Shown piece after piece: positions 11,488 through 20,745 of a stretch of DNA of 64,000 nt (position 1 is the first letter of the stretch; the number at the start of each line of letters is the position of its first letter). Below the pieces are notes generated by a model. It was given only the letters and a program-made list of their open reading frames with translations, was not told the origin of the DNA and searched no databases. The stretch comes from Azolla caroliniana (lineage: Eukaryota > Polypodiophyta). Made by a program: the position numbers and the translations under genes. The stretch covers positions 5,022,001 to 5,086,000 of the forward strand of contig JBHGNT010000022.1 of assembly GCA_043228905.1 (NCBI GenBank), given 5' to 3'.

Positions 11488-12504
11488 CTCCCCCTCAAGC
11501 TCAACCTGAGGTGGGGTCGTAGTGTCGACCTCTGTGGCAGTCGGTTCTTCCAACAGACTTCTCCTGGCGTCACTCCGCCTTGCTTGCGATCCTCGTCCGG
11601 TCCGGTCCCGTTTGCCGCGACCCCTTTGGTTCTGCGCGCCTCGACCCTCTCGGTCGGCATGTCTGCTCAATAGGCCCATCTCAGCACTCACGTTGCTGTG
11701 ACTCCGGCGATTGCCGATCTGTCGGTTCTCCCACGATGGCATCGACTTCCGCTGTGTCCGTGTCCCCTTGGCCTTCAATCGATCCGACTCATCCGGATCC
11801 ATCTGTTGATCCGAGTCAGTTGTCTCTGACTCGTTCCAGCTCTTGTCCGAATCGGTACACTCCGATTCGACTTCCGGCTTCAGGCCTCTCACCACATCGG
11901 ACCACTTCCGAGTCTTGGCCTTCTCCATGCTTCCCTCGGCTTCTTCAGCCGGTGAACCGAAATCGAATTCTTCATTCGACTCCGCATCATGGTCAGTACC
12001 GTCGTGATGACCTCCGCACAACATGCACTTCTCTTCCTGAGTGCACAACTCTTCTTCACAGCCGCTTGCTCCGACCTGTTCGGATGTGTCGACTTCCTTC
12101 GTCGACTCGGCTTCCTTCATCTTCTTGTCTCCTCTTCTTCCGGCTCTCCTCTTACCGACGGGTTCAATAGTTTTTTGGCCTTTGCCCATTTCGGTAGAGA
12201 CTTTGCCCTTGCTTCTCCCCCTCAAGTGCGGCACGTCGAGATGCTGAATACCAAGCATGTCGGTAAAGTGCTGCAACTTGTCCGATTCGAGCGGCTTGGT
12301 GAAGATGTCGGCAACTTGCCGATCCGTATGAACATACCATAGGTCAACTTCACCGCTCAGGACCCGCTCACGCACGAAGTGGTAGTGCACCTCGATGTGC
12401 TTTGTGCGAGCATGGAACACAGGGTTCCTGGCAAGCTGTAGGCTGCTCATGTTATCGCAGTAAATCGGGATCGGGGTCGGTAGCTCGATCCGCAAGTCTC
12501 GCAA
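11488..12504 (-). pseudogene. Copia B RNase H end plus C-terminal extension
   Basis: Minus-strand frame starting inside RNase H (I-Y-C-D-N-M-S-S-L-Q-L-A; then R-T-K-H-I-E-V-H-Y-H-F-V-R-E and A-D-I-F-T-K-P-L). Normal Copia polyproteins end soon after this. Here about 240 further residues stay open to the polypurine tract. They comprise a Lys-rich linker, a Cys/His cluster (C-M-L-C-G-G-H-H), an acidic E-F-D-F-G-S-x-A-E-E-A-E-G block, an S/D/E-rich stretch and a basic R-G-rich tail. The acidic block recurs in Copia C. The frame is closed upstream by TAG at 12516-12514 where Trp is expected in E-A-I-W. The function of the extension is unknown. Confidence 0.8.
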
Positions 12505-13421
12505 CAGTCGCTGAAGCTAGATGGCTTCACAAGTGGCAACGGTAGCGGCCCGGTACTCAACCTCAGTGCTTGACAAAGCCACTGTGGGCTGCTTCTTGCT
12601 GCTCCACGCAACGGCCACGCTACCTATGGAGAACATGTATCCGGAAGTGGAGCGGTGATCAGACGCATCGCCGGCCCAGTCAGCATCTGTGTAACCAACA
12701 AGCTCTTCGGGTATACCTCGCCGGTATAGCAGTCCCTGGTCCTTAGTGCCGCTGACATACCGTAATATTCGTTGCGCGCACTGAAGGTGCTCCACGGTCG
12801 GCTTCTGCATGAACTGACTTACCATGCCGACCGGATAACTGATGTCGAGTCACGTGATGGTTAAGTAGATCAGGCTTCCGACAACCTGCCGGAACCGTTT
12901 CTCATTGCAGGCCGGTCCGGAGTTGGGACAGAGTTTCTGGTTCCGGTCCAGGGGTGTGGAGACAGGTCGGCAATCCGTCATGCCGAACTTATACAGCATA
13001 TTCAACACGTAATGTTGTTGTGAGAGCAATATGCCGTCGGGGGTCCGGATCACTTCGATCCCAAGAAAATAATGAAGGTCCCCCAGGTCCTTCATTTCGA
13101 ATGCGTCCGACAACTGGGACTTGACGCGGTTGATTTCGGGAAGACCCGGTCCGGTGATGACTAAATCATCCACATACAAGAGTATACTTACCGGACCGTC
13201 AAAGCCTTGCCGGATGAACAACGAAGAGTCCGACTTAGAGACAACAAACCCCAGCTTACGCAACCGGTGCGTGATCTTCGCATTCCAAGCTCGGGGGGCT
13301 TGCTTCAAGCCGTAAAGCGACTTCTTTAGTCGGCATACCGCCGACTTGTTCATCTCTGATTGAAATCCAGGGGGCTGAGTCATAAAGACTTCTTCTTCAA
13401 GCTCTCCTTGAAGGAAGGCGT
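12505..13421 (-). pseudogene. Copia B reverse transcriptase C-terminal half / RNase H start
   Basis: Continues from the Gypsy 1 insertion point (codons for A-F-L-Q-G-E-L at 13421) through the RT palm (L-L-Y-V-D-D-L near 13180-13160) and L-Y-G-L-K-Q-A-P near 13310. It then runs into RNase H (T-D-A-D-W-A-G-D; S-S-T-E-V-E-Y). A TGA at about 12855 replaces Arg in I-T-R and the TAG near 12515 replaces Trp. Both can be explained by single C-to-T or G-to-A transitions. Confidence 0.88.
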
Positions 13422-14237
13422 TGTCGTGCCTTTCGGCTCCGGATCGTTGCGTGAGTCGGGTGGGAACCACAGAGGTCTTGGACTAGGAGAAAGAAGTTCG
13501 TGAGATAGAGATTAATTATGAATAAATAGCGAAGAGAAAGATAAGAAACTCGTGAATCACACGAGTATACTATATTAATTGGTACTTAGGGTGTTAAGAG
13601 AGAAGTAGATGTATAAATCGTGAATCCCACGAATAATTTTTTTTTATTGATTAATACTTAATCCAAATAATCAACAACCCTTTACATATTTCTCTCCTCC
13701 TTATATAAGGAAAGAAGAGCTAAGCATGGCTTCATGCTTCTTTTTTTTTTTTTATTACAAAAAGTGTTCATGTCCACTAAATGTGCATGTGATGCTTTTT
13801 TATTTCCTAAGTATAGGGCTCATGCATGCTAGATGTGCATGAGTTATTTTTAGTGTCTCGTGTTTTTCTTTTTCATATATTAAAAAATACACAATTTACC
13901 TTTTAATAAAGGTATGCATAAATAAAGGTCTTATACGTATTAAATCTATATTTAAAACACTTAAGATAAGTTAATGTAATGGTAAGGTTGGGGTTTGTCA
14001 ACGTGGAGGTGCAGAGTTCGAATCACGCCCTGCGCAATAGTGAGTATTTCCTTTTTTTACATTTATGTCTCTTTATCCGGCTCTTCCTTGCCGGTATGCC
14101 GTTTTCCTCCTTGCCGGTATGCCGTTTTTCCTCCTTGCCGGTATGCCGTTTTCTTCCGGTTCTCACCGAGCACTCCATTCTCTATCCGGAGGGACAAAAA
14201 TATAATTTCCACATAGTGTGCAACCTACACTACGACA
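13422..14237 (-). repeat. Gypsy 1 3' LTR
   Basis: 816 bp. It holds a 23 bp minisatellite of three units (about 14085-14155) and an antisense tRNA-like module (13971-14035). The pol stop codon (14227-14225) falls inside it. Confidence 0.95.
13971..14035 (+). other. tRNA-like module, antisense in LTR
   Basis: On the strand opposite to the element: a D-arm-like TAATGGTAAG, then a spacer with TGGAGGTGCA, then a B-box-like AGTTCGAATCA (9 of 11 to GGTTCGANTCC). The A box is weak. The matching module in the other LTR is at 20452-20516. A diverged homologue at the equivalent place of a different LTR is at 60934-61005. Confidence 0.6.
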
Positions 14238-17200
14238 CTCGCCCCCTCCAAACCCGCACATCCTCCGGTATGTGCCGAAGTTCTTGATTCTTCGTATCCG
14301 TCTTCATCCGAAGCTTCCTCCGATTCTCCCCTTATGTCGATTATGAGTTGTAATCCACTTTCTTCGCTTCCCGCATCATTGTGGTATTCGTCCGATTGCT
14401 CCTCGTTGTCGGCCTCGACTTGGATCACATAAGGTTTGTCGTCGGTCCGCTTCTTGAAAATCTTCACCCGCTTCCCGGCTATAGGCACTCGTAGTATTGT
14501 TCCATCCAACTCGGACAGTCGGTACGTCCCGTTGTCGAAGACCTTCCGAACCTCGTACGGCCCGAACCACCTTTTCGCGAATTTCCGCATCGTTGTATGT
14601 TGATGGTCCAAGCTACTATCATAGACGATCACCCAATCTCCTTCTTCAATCCTCCTCGGTCGTAGTCGGTGCTTTGTGTCGAACCGGCTTTTGTTCTGGA
14701 ACCGTGCTTCTTGTTGTCGGCGTGACGCTTCCGCTACATCTTTCGGTCTTCCCTCCAGTTGTCGTATCCGGACCGCTAGTAGTTCTTCCCGGCTCATCTC
14801 TTCCTTCCACGGTAGTATTGTCCATGTCGCGATTGCGGTTTCCGTTGGCATTACCGGTGCTTGTCCGGTCATGAGTTCTGCCGGCATGTAACCGGTCACG
14901 GAGCTATGCGTCGTCCGATCCGCCCACAGTGCATACGGAAGCATTTGTGGCCAATCCTTCACCCTTCCGTCGCATGCCTTCGCAAGTGCTTTCACGATCG
15001 GACTATGTCCTCGTTCGATCTTCCCGTTGGCCTCCGGATTGTAGGCCGTTGTCAACGTTAACCGAACTCCATGTTTGGCGAAGAATCCCCTAGCTTTGTC
15101 CGAGTCGAGTTCTCCCCGGTCCGCAATCACTTGTCCTACGCAGCCGTACCTACAAAACACTTCTTCCAAAAGAAATTGGCACACCGCGGCACACGTTTTC
15201 CTCCGAAGCGCTCGACCTTCAACTTGGTTTGTGAGATCTTCTCGAGCTAACACCAAGTATTTCTTTTGTCCAATCCCGGTCGGCATAGCTACAATGTCGA
15301 CCATCCACTTGAAGTTGATTGTCGGTGAGAATGTCGGATGCAGCTCATCTCGGTGTCGGACCCCGGAGTAGACTTGACATTTCTCGCAGCTTTCTGTGAA
15401 CTCCGCGACATCTTTATACATGTTCTTCCACCAATATCTTTGCTTGATTTTCACAAAAGTTGCCCATGTTCCTCGATGTCCAGCCCAATCGGATTCGTGG
15501 AACTCGGACATTATCCGGTTTCGTTGCTCTTTCGTCCCGACTACTCGAAGTGGTATCCCATCCGGTCTTTTCGGCGTCCTCCATATTAAACCGTTTTCCA
15601 AGAAGAACTTTTGGACTTGCCTCTTCTTCCTTCGGATCTCGGCTCTCCTTTCTTTATCATTGGTTGAATCCTCGACCTCTTGTAGCATCTTCCCGATCAT
15701 CAAGGTTTCCCCCTCGTATTCTTCTTCCCGGAATTCTCGGATCACGTTCACTCGGCATATGTGTTCTGACGTGAAGTAGTCTTCGGAAACTTCTTCATTA
15801 TCTGATTCGGTTATGTCGTCTTCAAACCGCGCCCTCGATAACATGTCCGCTACCGCGTTGTCCTTCCCCGAGATGTGTCGAACCTCCGGATTAAGTGACT
15901 TGACATATGCAATCCACCTTAGCATAGCCACATCCGGTATCGTACAACACCGCATCATCCCGAGTATCGGAAGACAATCCGTCTCGATCACCACTTCAGC
16001 TCCGATCAAATAATCCCGATCCGATTTTATCGCTGACACGACTCCCCACAATTCTCTTTTGACTTGTGCATATCCGCGTTGCCTTTCGTTGAGGACCTTT
16101 GCTCCAAATCGGATCGGATACCGCGAACCATCCGAGTCGGCTTGATTGATGACCCACCCGATACCGGTTGGACTTGTATCAACCGTTACTATGATTGGCC
16201 GCTCGTAGCTTGGCTTCTTAAGTGATTCCGCCCTCCATAGTGTCTTCTTGAGCTTCCTCATGGCTTTAGTGTGTTCCGGTTTCCACTTGAATTTCTTACC
16301 TTTCCGCAACAAGTGATAGAGCGGGTCCGCTATATGTGCATAGTGCGGAATCCATATGTGATAGAATGCACACGCACCCAGAAACCTTCGGACTTCCGAT
16401 GTTGACTCACATACTTCCTTCATAGCTTGAATCGCATCGACCTTTGTTGGTGACGGTCTTCGGCCGTAGGGTCCACATAGATGTCCGACCACCAATATTT
16501 CTTCTTGCCCGAATGCCGATTTCTCCCCGGAAAGTGTTAGGTGCACATCTTCTAGCTTTCGCAACACTTTCTCGCAATCATGAATATGGTCGACCACGAA
16601 CTTTCGGCATCCCCGATCATCCATAGTCTCATCTTTTTCTTCCACCGCGCATCCTTTCATCGGAATGTCATCTAGAAACGGCATCGTTATCTCCGGAATG
16701 CAATCTCGAAGCACCTTGTTCATCGCGTTCATCATATGTGCAACCGAGTTTGTCGCTCCTTGTGGTAGTGTGCACATTCGAACTAGTCCTATCGGTGTCC
16801 GCATGGTAGTGATGTCTCGGCTCTCCACGGCTAGTTGGAATTGGTCATACCCCGAGTATAGGTCCCCGATGGAGTATATCGCACGTCCGGCAAAAGCTTC
16901 CGCGAATTCGTCCACTATCGGACCGACTCCCGAGTTCCGGATCGTGACCTTGTTCACCGGTTGCAAGTCTTGGATGAATCGGAGTGACCCGTTCTTCTTC
17001 GGAACCGTAAACCATCGATTTGAGTACGGAGCACTTGATGGCTCTAGAATCCCCATCGCCACCTTCTCCTTGAGCAAGTCGATGACTTTCGGAATATGCG
17101 CCCGTGGCACCGGAATCGGCTTCAGGTTCCACGGTACATGATCAATCGTGAAAATCACCATCGGCTCCACTATCTTTGGATCAATGCATCCGATCTCCCT

Positions 17201-17830
17201 CGATGTGAACGCGAATGCTTTGCCGTGTTGCTCCAACATCTCTCGAAACCGTTTTTCTTCTTCTTGTAAGAGGAACCCACCTCCACCGATCCGAAGTTTC
17301 TTCCGGGTCTCATCTGTGAAGGCATGTCCGATATCCACGGACTTCCGAAGTGTCGGATCTCCCGAGACTTCTTTCTTCTTTTGTTCGCTATCGGCGGGTA
17401 GTGGTCCCGCGGCCGGTTTCACCTTCTTCTCCACGGTCTTGTATTTCGTACTTACCATTGCTTCTTCTTTGCGGAGCGCATCCGGCCCCATTTTCGCAAC
17501 GATCTCGTACATCTCGACCGATTCCACCGGGACTACCCGGTTCCCTTGGCTTTTATCTTCCGCAAGCTCTTCAAGCCGTTGTAGTGTATTCCCATAGAAC
17601 ACTTCCTCGATCACTCCCACGATTTCTTCGTCTTCTTTTATTATTGATGCCGACCGTAACTTATCCTCCACTTGTCGGTATTGTTTCTTCATTCCTCCGG
17701 TTACGGCCGTGTACGTAGATGCCCCATCCGGGCCGATTCGTACTTGTTTTGCTCCGAGAGTTTTCTTCCTGTGTGGGGTATCAGGGCTTCTCGGACTATC
17801 ACTTCCCCACTCCGCAACAGTCCGCTTTAA
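14225..17830 (-). CDS. pol: Gypsy 1 pol: RT, RNase H, integrase
   Basis: About 1200 codons, open from the gag stop region. Order: linker; RT with P-K-K-N-G-S-L-R-F-I-Q-D-L, the L-P-Q-G-A-T-N motif and the catalytic F-L-D-D (instead of the common Y-V-D-D); RNase H with V-T-V-D-T-S-P-T-G and D-N-A-V-A-D-M-L-S-R; and integrase with an H-x5-H...C-x2-C zinc domain. The DDE core is M-V-D-I-V, I-A-D-R-G and A-N-G-K-I-E. A GPY/F-like module follows (R-W-F-G-P-Y-E-V), then an acidic tail. No chromodomain was seen. It lies in the -1 frame to gag, meeting at 17830, and its stop is in the 3' LTR. It copies RNA into DNA and integrates it. The first in-frame ATG is at 17692, so a frameshift or separate initiation is needed. 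All catalytic residues look intact. Confidence 0.93.
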   Translation of the reverse strand, partial: LKRTVAEWGSDSPRSPDTPHRKKTLGAKQVRIGPDGASTYTAVTGGMKKQYRQVEDKLRSASIIKEDEEIVGVIEEVFYGNTLQRLEELAEDKSQGNRVVPVESVEMYEIVAKMGPDALRKEEAMVSTKYKTVEKKVKPAAGPLPADSEQKKKEVSGDPTLRKSVDIGHAFTDETRKKLRIGGGGFLLQEEEKRFREMLEQHGKAFAFTSREIGCIDPKIVEPMVIFTIDHVPWNLKPIPVPRAHIPKVIDLLKEKVAMGILEPSSAPYSNRWFTVPKKNGSLRFIQDLQPVNKVTIRNSGVGPIVDEFAEAFAGRAIYSIGDLYSGYDQFQLAVESRDITTMRTPIGLVRMCTLPQGATNSVAHMMNAMNKVLRDCIPEITMPFLDDIPMKGCAVEEKDETMDDRGCRKFVVDHIHDCEKVLRKLEDVHLTLSGEKSAFGQEEILVVGHLCGPYGRRPSPTKVDAIQAMKEVCESTSEVRRFLGACAFYHIWIPHYAHIADPLYHLLRKGKKFKWKPEHTKAMRKLKKTLWRAESLKKPSYERPIIVTVDTSPTGIGWVINQADSDGSRYPIRFGAKVLNERQRGYAQVKRELWGVVSAIKSDRDYLIGAEVVIETDCLPILGMMRCCTIPDVAMLRWIAYVKSLNPEVRHISGKDNAVADMLSRARFEDDITESDNEEVSEDYFTSEHICRVNVIREFREEEYEGETLMIGKMLQEVEDSTNDKERRAEIRRKKRQVQKFFLENGLIWRTPKRPDGIPLRVVGTKEQRNRIMSEFHESDWAGHRGTWATFVKIKQRYWWKNMYKDVAEFTESCEKCQVYSGVRHRDELHPTFSPTINFKWMVDIVAMPTGIGQKKYLVLAREDLTNQVEGRALRRKTCAAVCQFLLEEVFCRYGCVGQVIADRGELDSDKARGFFAKHGVRLTLTTAYNPEANGKIERGHSPIVKALAKACDGRVKDWPQMLPYALWADRTTHSSVTGYMPAELMTGQAPVMPTETAIATWTILPWKEEMSREELLAVRIRQLEGRPKDVAEASRRQQEARFQNKSRFDTKHRLRPRRIEEGDWVIVYDSSLDHQHTTMRKFAKRWFGPYEVRKVFDNGTYRLSELDGTILRVPIAGKRVKIFKKRTDDKPYVIQVEADNEEQSDEYHNDAGSEESGLQLIIDIRGESEEASDEDGYEESRTSAHTGGCAGLEGASVVV

Positions 17831-17833
17831 AAA
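17825..17833 (-). other. Putative -1 frameshift site at gag stop
   Basis: On the coding strand the run GATTTTTAAAG places Phe TTT directly before the gag TAA. Slipping back one base lets TTT re-pair within the T run and continue as TTA-AAG into pol. It is not a canonical X-XXY-YYZ heptamer. No downstream stem-loop was established. Confidence 0.5.
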
Positions 17834-19866
17834 TCCATTCTCACTTGGGACAAGAGTTCCCTCTTGTTCCTTTCGTGATTTGCCGGCACCGTTAGGAATT
17901 GGACGGATTTCCCTCCGTTTTGGCTCCGAATTCGCGCAAAAGCCGCACCACTATCGAGCACCTTCGTCTCCATCCGTGAAGCCGTGATAAAGGGTTGGCC
18001 GAGGATGACAGAATGTGAAACCTCATCCTGCACAAAGAAATTTTGGTCAATTTCGACATCCCCGATCTTTACCGTCACATCCGGACAAGCCGCAAATAGG
18101 TCTTCTGTCGTTTTCGTGGCTGCCCGAATCTTCCATCCATGGTTGGTGTTTATAGGCCACTTCCCCTTTCGGTAGAACTCCTTGGACATCAAGTTGATCT
18201 CCGATCCGTGATCAATCAATGCTAGCACGGGTTCTTTGATGTTGCCGATTCGGACCGGAGTCTCCGTAGTCGCACGTGCCCAGTGTGGCCTTGTATAGTG
18301 GGAGTTCGGAATTTCGCCTTCCACTTCGGTGTCGTTCATTGAAATGGTATTTGCATTCACCCTTGGAGCATTTTCCTCCGTACTTTGTCTCTTCCTTTTC
18401 ACAAGATCCACGAGAAGATCGTGAAACTCCTTCTTCGCTATTCCGAGTAGTTCCCGCAGCGAAAAATCGACCCGGCTATCCAAGATTCTTTCCTCGAACA
18501 CTCTTTTCAAGTCGGTTTGTTGTTCTATGTCCGAGGCGAGCTTGAATGCCGGAGTCGCCTTTTCTTTTCCCTTACCTCCGGAGTTCCAGCTTTCCGGTAT
18601 CTTCGATGGTCCGGCCGCATCCTCCGTGCGCCGTCGTTTCTCGTCCACATACACCTCATGTAATTGACACAGGGCGTATATGCTATTCTTGTCGACGGGG
18701 CACTCCCATCCCGTAGCTTCCCGGACGCCTTCCGCGGTGTTTCGGATATCGTTGGAGTCGGTTTTCTCGGTGTTTCCTAGCACCTCCGGCCAGAAAGACG
18801 CCTTCGCTCCCGTTGACTCCCCGACACATATTCCCGCGGTTGTCGCATAGTTGCTTCTTGCCGCTAACTCCTCCTCGAGCACCTTCTTCATGCCGCCTTT
18901 CCGGAAGTTCGGTCGGAGTGGCTTCCGAGAGTCCATCGAATGAATCCGATTTCCCTCGTAGTAGATGAGATCCCGTCGTAGCGCCTCCTTATGGTCGTCG
19001 CAATCCCTCCGATCGTGTTCGGCGCTATCGCACCATATGCACCGTCGATCCGTATATTTGGAGCTTGTGGGGCGGTCATCCGACTTCTTCACCATCGCGA
19101 TCTTTAGATTCTCCATCTCCTTCAGCAGCTGCTCCACCGTAGACGCGTCGACTCCCTTCTCGGCCGTAATCTCCCGAGCCCTCGGTTGATGGTCTTCCAG
19201 TCCCGTTCTCGGTTTCGGAATCGGTTCCGAAACCCTCTTTTCTTCGTTGGCAAGCCATTGCCCCCTCTTCGTGTACCGCGCGACGATATTCCGCACGCTT
19301 TCCCATGTTTCGGTGAGGCCGCTTTCGGTGGTCGTGTCCTCAAGAAGCACTCCGAGATCTTTCCGGTCCCGGACGTCCACAGCTCGCAAAAACATGATGA
19401 CTTTGTCCGGTGCAAGAATAGTTTGATCTCTCGCGGACAACCTCCCGAACCGACTTTCGAATGTCGAAAACACTTCGAGGACCTTCAACCCCTTACCTGA
19501 CGTTTCCACCCAATCCTCGAATCCCCTCCGCGTTGCCTTGGAGGAGTCCTCGATGGCAAACGTGGTCTTTAACGCCTCTTCGAATGCTTCCCACGTCGGA
19601 TTTTGTTGTTGCAACCCGTGGATACTCCCTTGAAGCCCGTCGGTCGCCACCCGGTTAAAGGATGTCACTTGCAGTCCTTCCGAAGCCCGGCACCGGAGCA
19701 TCTCCGCCTTGTAGTCCTGCAAATATCGCGACACATCCTTACCATTAAATTGCCCGTTGCGTTGCACGAGCCGCTCTACTGATGCCGAAATCTCCGACAT
19801 CGTGCGTTGTTCTTGAAGCATCCGTTCGAACATCGCCATCATATTGTTAGCTTGTTGAGCCTCCAT
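17827..19866 (-). CDS. gag: Gypsy 1 gag-protease
   Basis: First ATG at 19866 (M-E-A-Q-Q). The frame is already open upstream through the PBS into the 5' LTR, but without an ATG. Residues about 1-230 are a helix-rich capsid-type gag. A CCHC zinc knuckle C-I-W-C-x4-H-x4-C follows, near the middle of the protein (about 19040-19000). Near the C-terminus is an aspartic protease core A-L-I-D-H-G-S-E-I-N-L-M-S (about 18232-18194), with D-H-G instead of the usual D-T/S-G. This wording is characteristic of a Gypsy group known from fungi and some seed-free plants. It ends at TAA 17829-17827, directly beside the possible slip site. It forms particles and processes the polyprotein. Confidence 0.92.
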   Translation of the reverse strand: MEAQQANNMMAMFERMLQEQRTMSEISASVERLVQRNGQFNGKDVSRYLQDYKAEMLRCRASEGLQVTSFNRVATDGLQGSIHGLQQQNPTWEAFEEALKTTFAIEDSSKATRRGFEDWVETSGKGLKVLEVFSTFESRFGRLSARDQTILAPDKVIMFLRAVDVRDRKDLGVLLEDTTTESGLTETWESVRNIVARYTKRGQWLANEEKRVSEPIPKPRTGLEDHQPRAREITAEKGVDASTVEQLLKEMENLKIAMVKKSDDRPTSSKYTDRRCIWCDSAEHDRRDCDDHKEALRRDLIYYEGNRIHSMDSRKPLRPNFRKGGMKKVLEEELAARSNYATTAGICVGESTGAKASFWPEVLGNTEKTDSNDIRNTAEGVREATGWECPVDKNSIYALCQLHEVYVDEKRRRTEDAAGPSKIPESWNSGGKGKEKATPAFKLASDIEQQTDLKRVFEERILDSRVDFSLRELLGIAKKEFHDLLVDLVKRKRQSTEENAPRVNANTISMNDTEVEGEIPNSHYTRPHWARATTETPVRIGNIKEPVLALIDHGSEINLMSKEFYRKGKWPINTNHGWKIRAATKTTEDLFAACPDVTVKIGDVEIDQNFFVQDEVSHSVILGQPFITASRMETKVLDSGAAFARIRSQNGGKSVQFLTVPANHERNKRELLSQVRMDF

Positions 19867-19884
19867 CTCCTTGCCACCCGTCTT

Positions 19885-19900
19885 CACGTCGGGTTCACCA
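19885..19900 (-). other. Possible Gypsy 1 primer binding site
   Basis: Four bases inside the 5' LTR the minus strand reads TGGTGAACCCGACGTG. It starts with TGG as expected for pairing with a tRNA CCA end. The tRNA was not identified, and it is not the initiator tRNA-Met. Confidence 0.5.
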
Positions 19901-19904
19901 ACTG

Positions 19905-20741
19905 TGTCGTGCCTTTCGGCTCCGGATCGTTGCGTGAGTCGGGTGGGAACCACAGAGGTCTTGGACTAGGAGAAAGAAGTTCGTGAGATAGAGATTAATT
20001 ATGAATAAATAGCGAAGAGAAAGATAAGAAACTCGTGAATCACACGAGTATACTATATTAATTGGTACTTAGGGTGTTAAGAGAGAAGTAGATGTATAAA
20101 TCGTGAATCCCACGAATAATTTTTTTTATTGATTAATACTTAATCCAAATAATCAACAACCCTTTACATATTTCTCTCCTCCTTATATAAGGAAAGAAGA
20201 GCTAAGCATGGCTTCATGCTTCTTTTTTTTTTTTTTTACAAAAAGTGTTCATGTCCACTAAATGTGCATGTGATGCTTTTTTATTTCCTAAGTATAGGGC
20301 TCATGCACGCTAGATGTGCATGAGTTATTTTTAGTGTCTCGTGTTTTTCTTTTTCATATATTAAAAAATACACAATTTACCTTTTAATAAAGGTATGCAT
20401 AAATAAAGGTCTTATACGTATTAAATCTATATTTAAAACACTTAAGATAAGTTAATGTAATGGTAAGGTTGGGGTTTGTCAACGTGGAGGTGCAGAGTTC
20501 GAATCACGCCCTGCGGAATAGTGAGTATTTCCTTTTTTTACATTTATGTCTCTTTATCCGGCTCTTCCTTGCCGGTATGCCGTTTTCTTCCTTGCCGGTA
20601 TGCCGTTTTCCTCCTTGCCGGTATGCCGTTTTTCCTCCTTGCCGGTATGCCGTTTTCTTCCGGTTCTCACCGAGCACTCCATTCTCTATCCGGAGGGACA
20701 AAAATATAATTTCCACATAGTGTGCAACCTACACTACGACA
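19905..20741 (-). repeat. Gypsy 1 5' LTR
   Basis: 837 bp, nearly identical to the 3' LTR but with four minisatellite units (about 20566-20657) instead of three. Its tRNA-like module is at 20452-20516 on the plus strand. Confidence 0.95.
20452..20516 (+). other. tRNA-like module, antisense in LTR
   Basis: Second copy of the module described for 13971-14035, identical over the D-arm-like and B-box-like segments. Confidence 0.6.
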
Positions 20742-20745
20742 GCGT

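Larger units (their letters stand above)
13422..20741 (-). mobile_element. Gypsy 1 (Ty3/gypsy LTR retrotransposon, near intact)
   Basis: Full element inside Copia B. The 3' LTR is 13422-14237 and the 5' LTR 19905-20741, with ends TGTCGT...ACGACA and the 4 bp duplication GCGT (13418-13421 and 20742-20745). The gag-protease frame is 17827-19866 and the pol frame 14225-17830. LTRs are almost identical apart from one extra 23 bp minisatellite unit. Open frames and LTR identity show a recent insertion. The polypurine tract GGAGGGGGCGAG lies at 14238-14249, inside the pol reading frame. Confidence 0.96.

Noticed and set aside
13979-14287. Plus-strand frames over the Gypsy 1 LTR end (also at 20460-20848)
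   Set aside because: They arise from the LTR minisatellite and tRNA-like module; the true coding strand is minus.
14225-20741. Many long plus-strand frames across Gypsy 1
   Set aside because: Antisense shadows of intact gag and pol frames.
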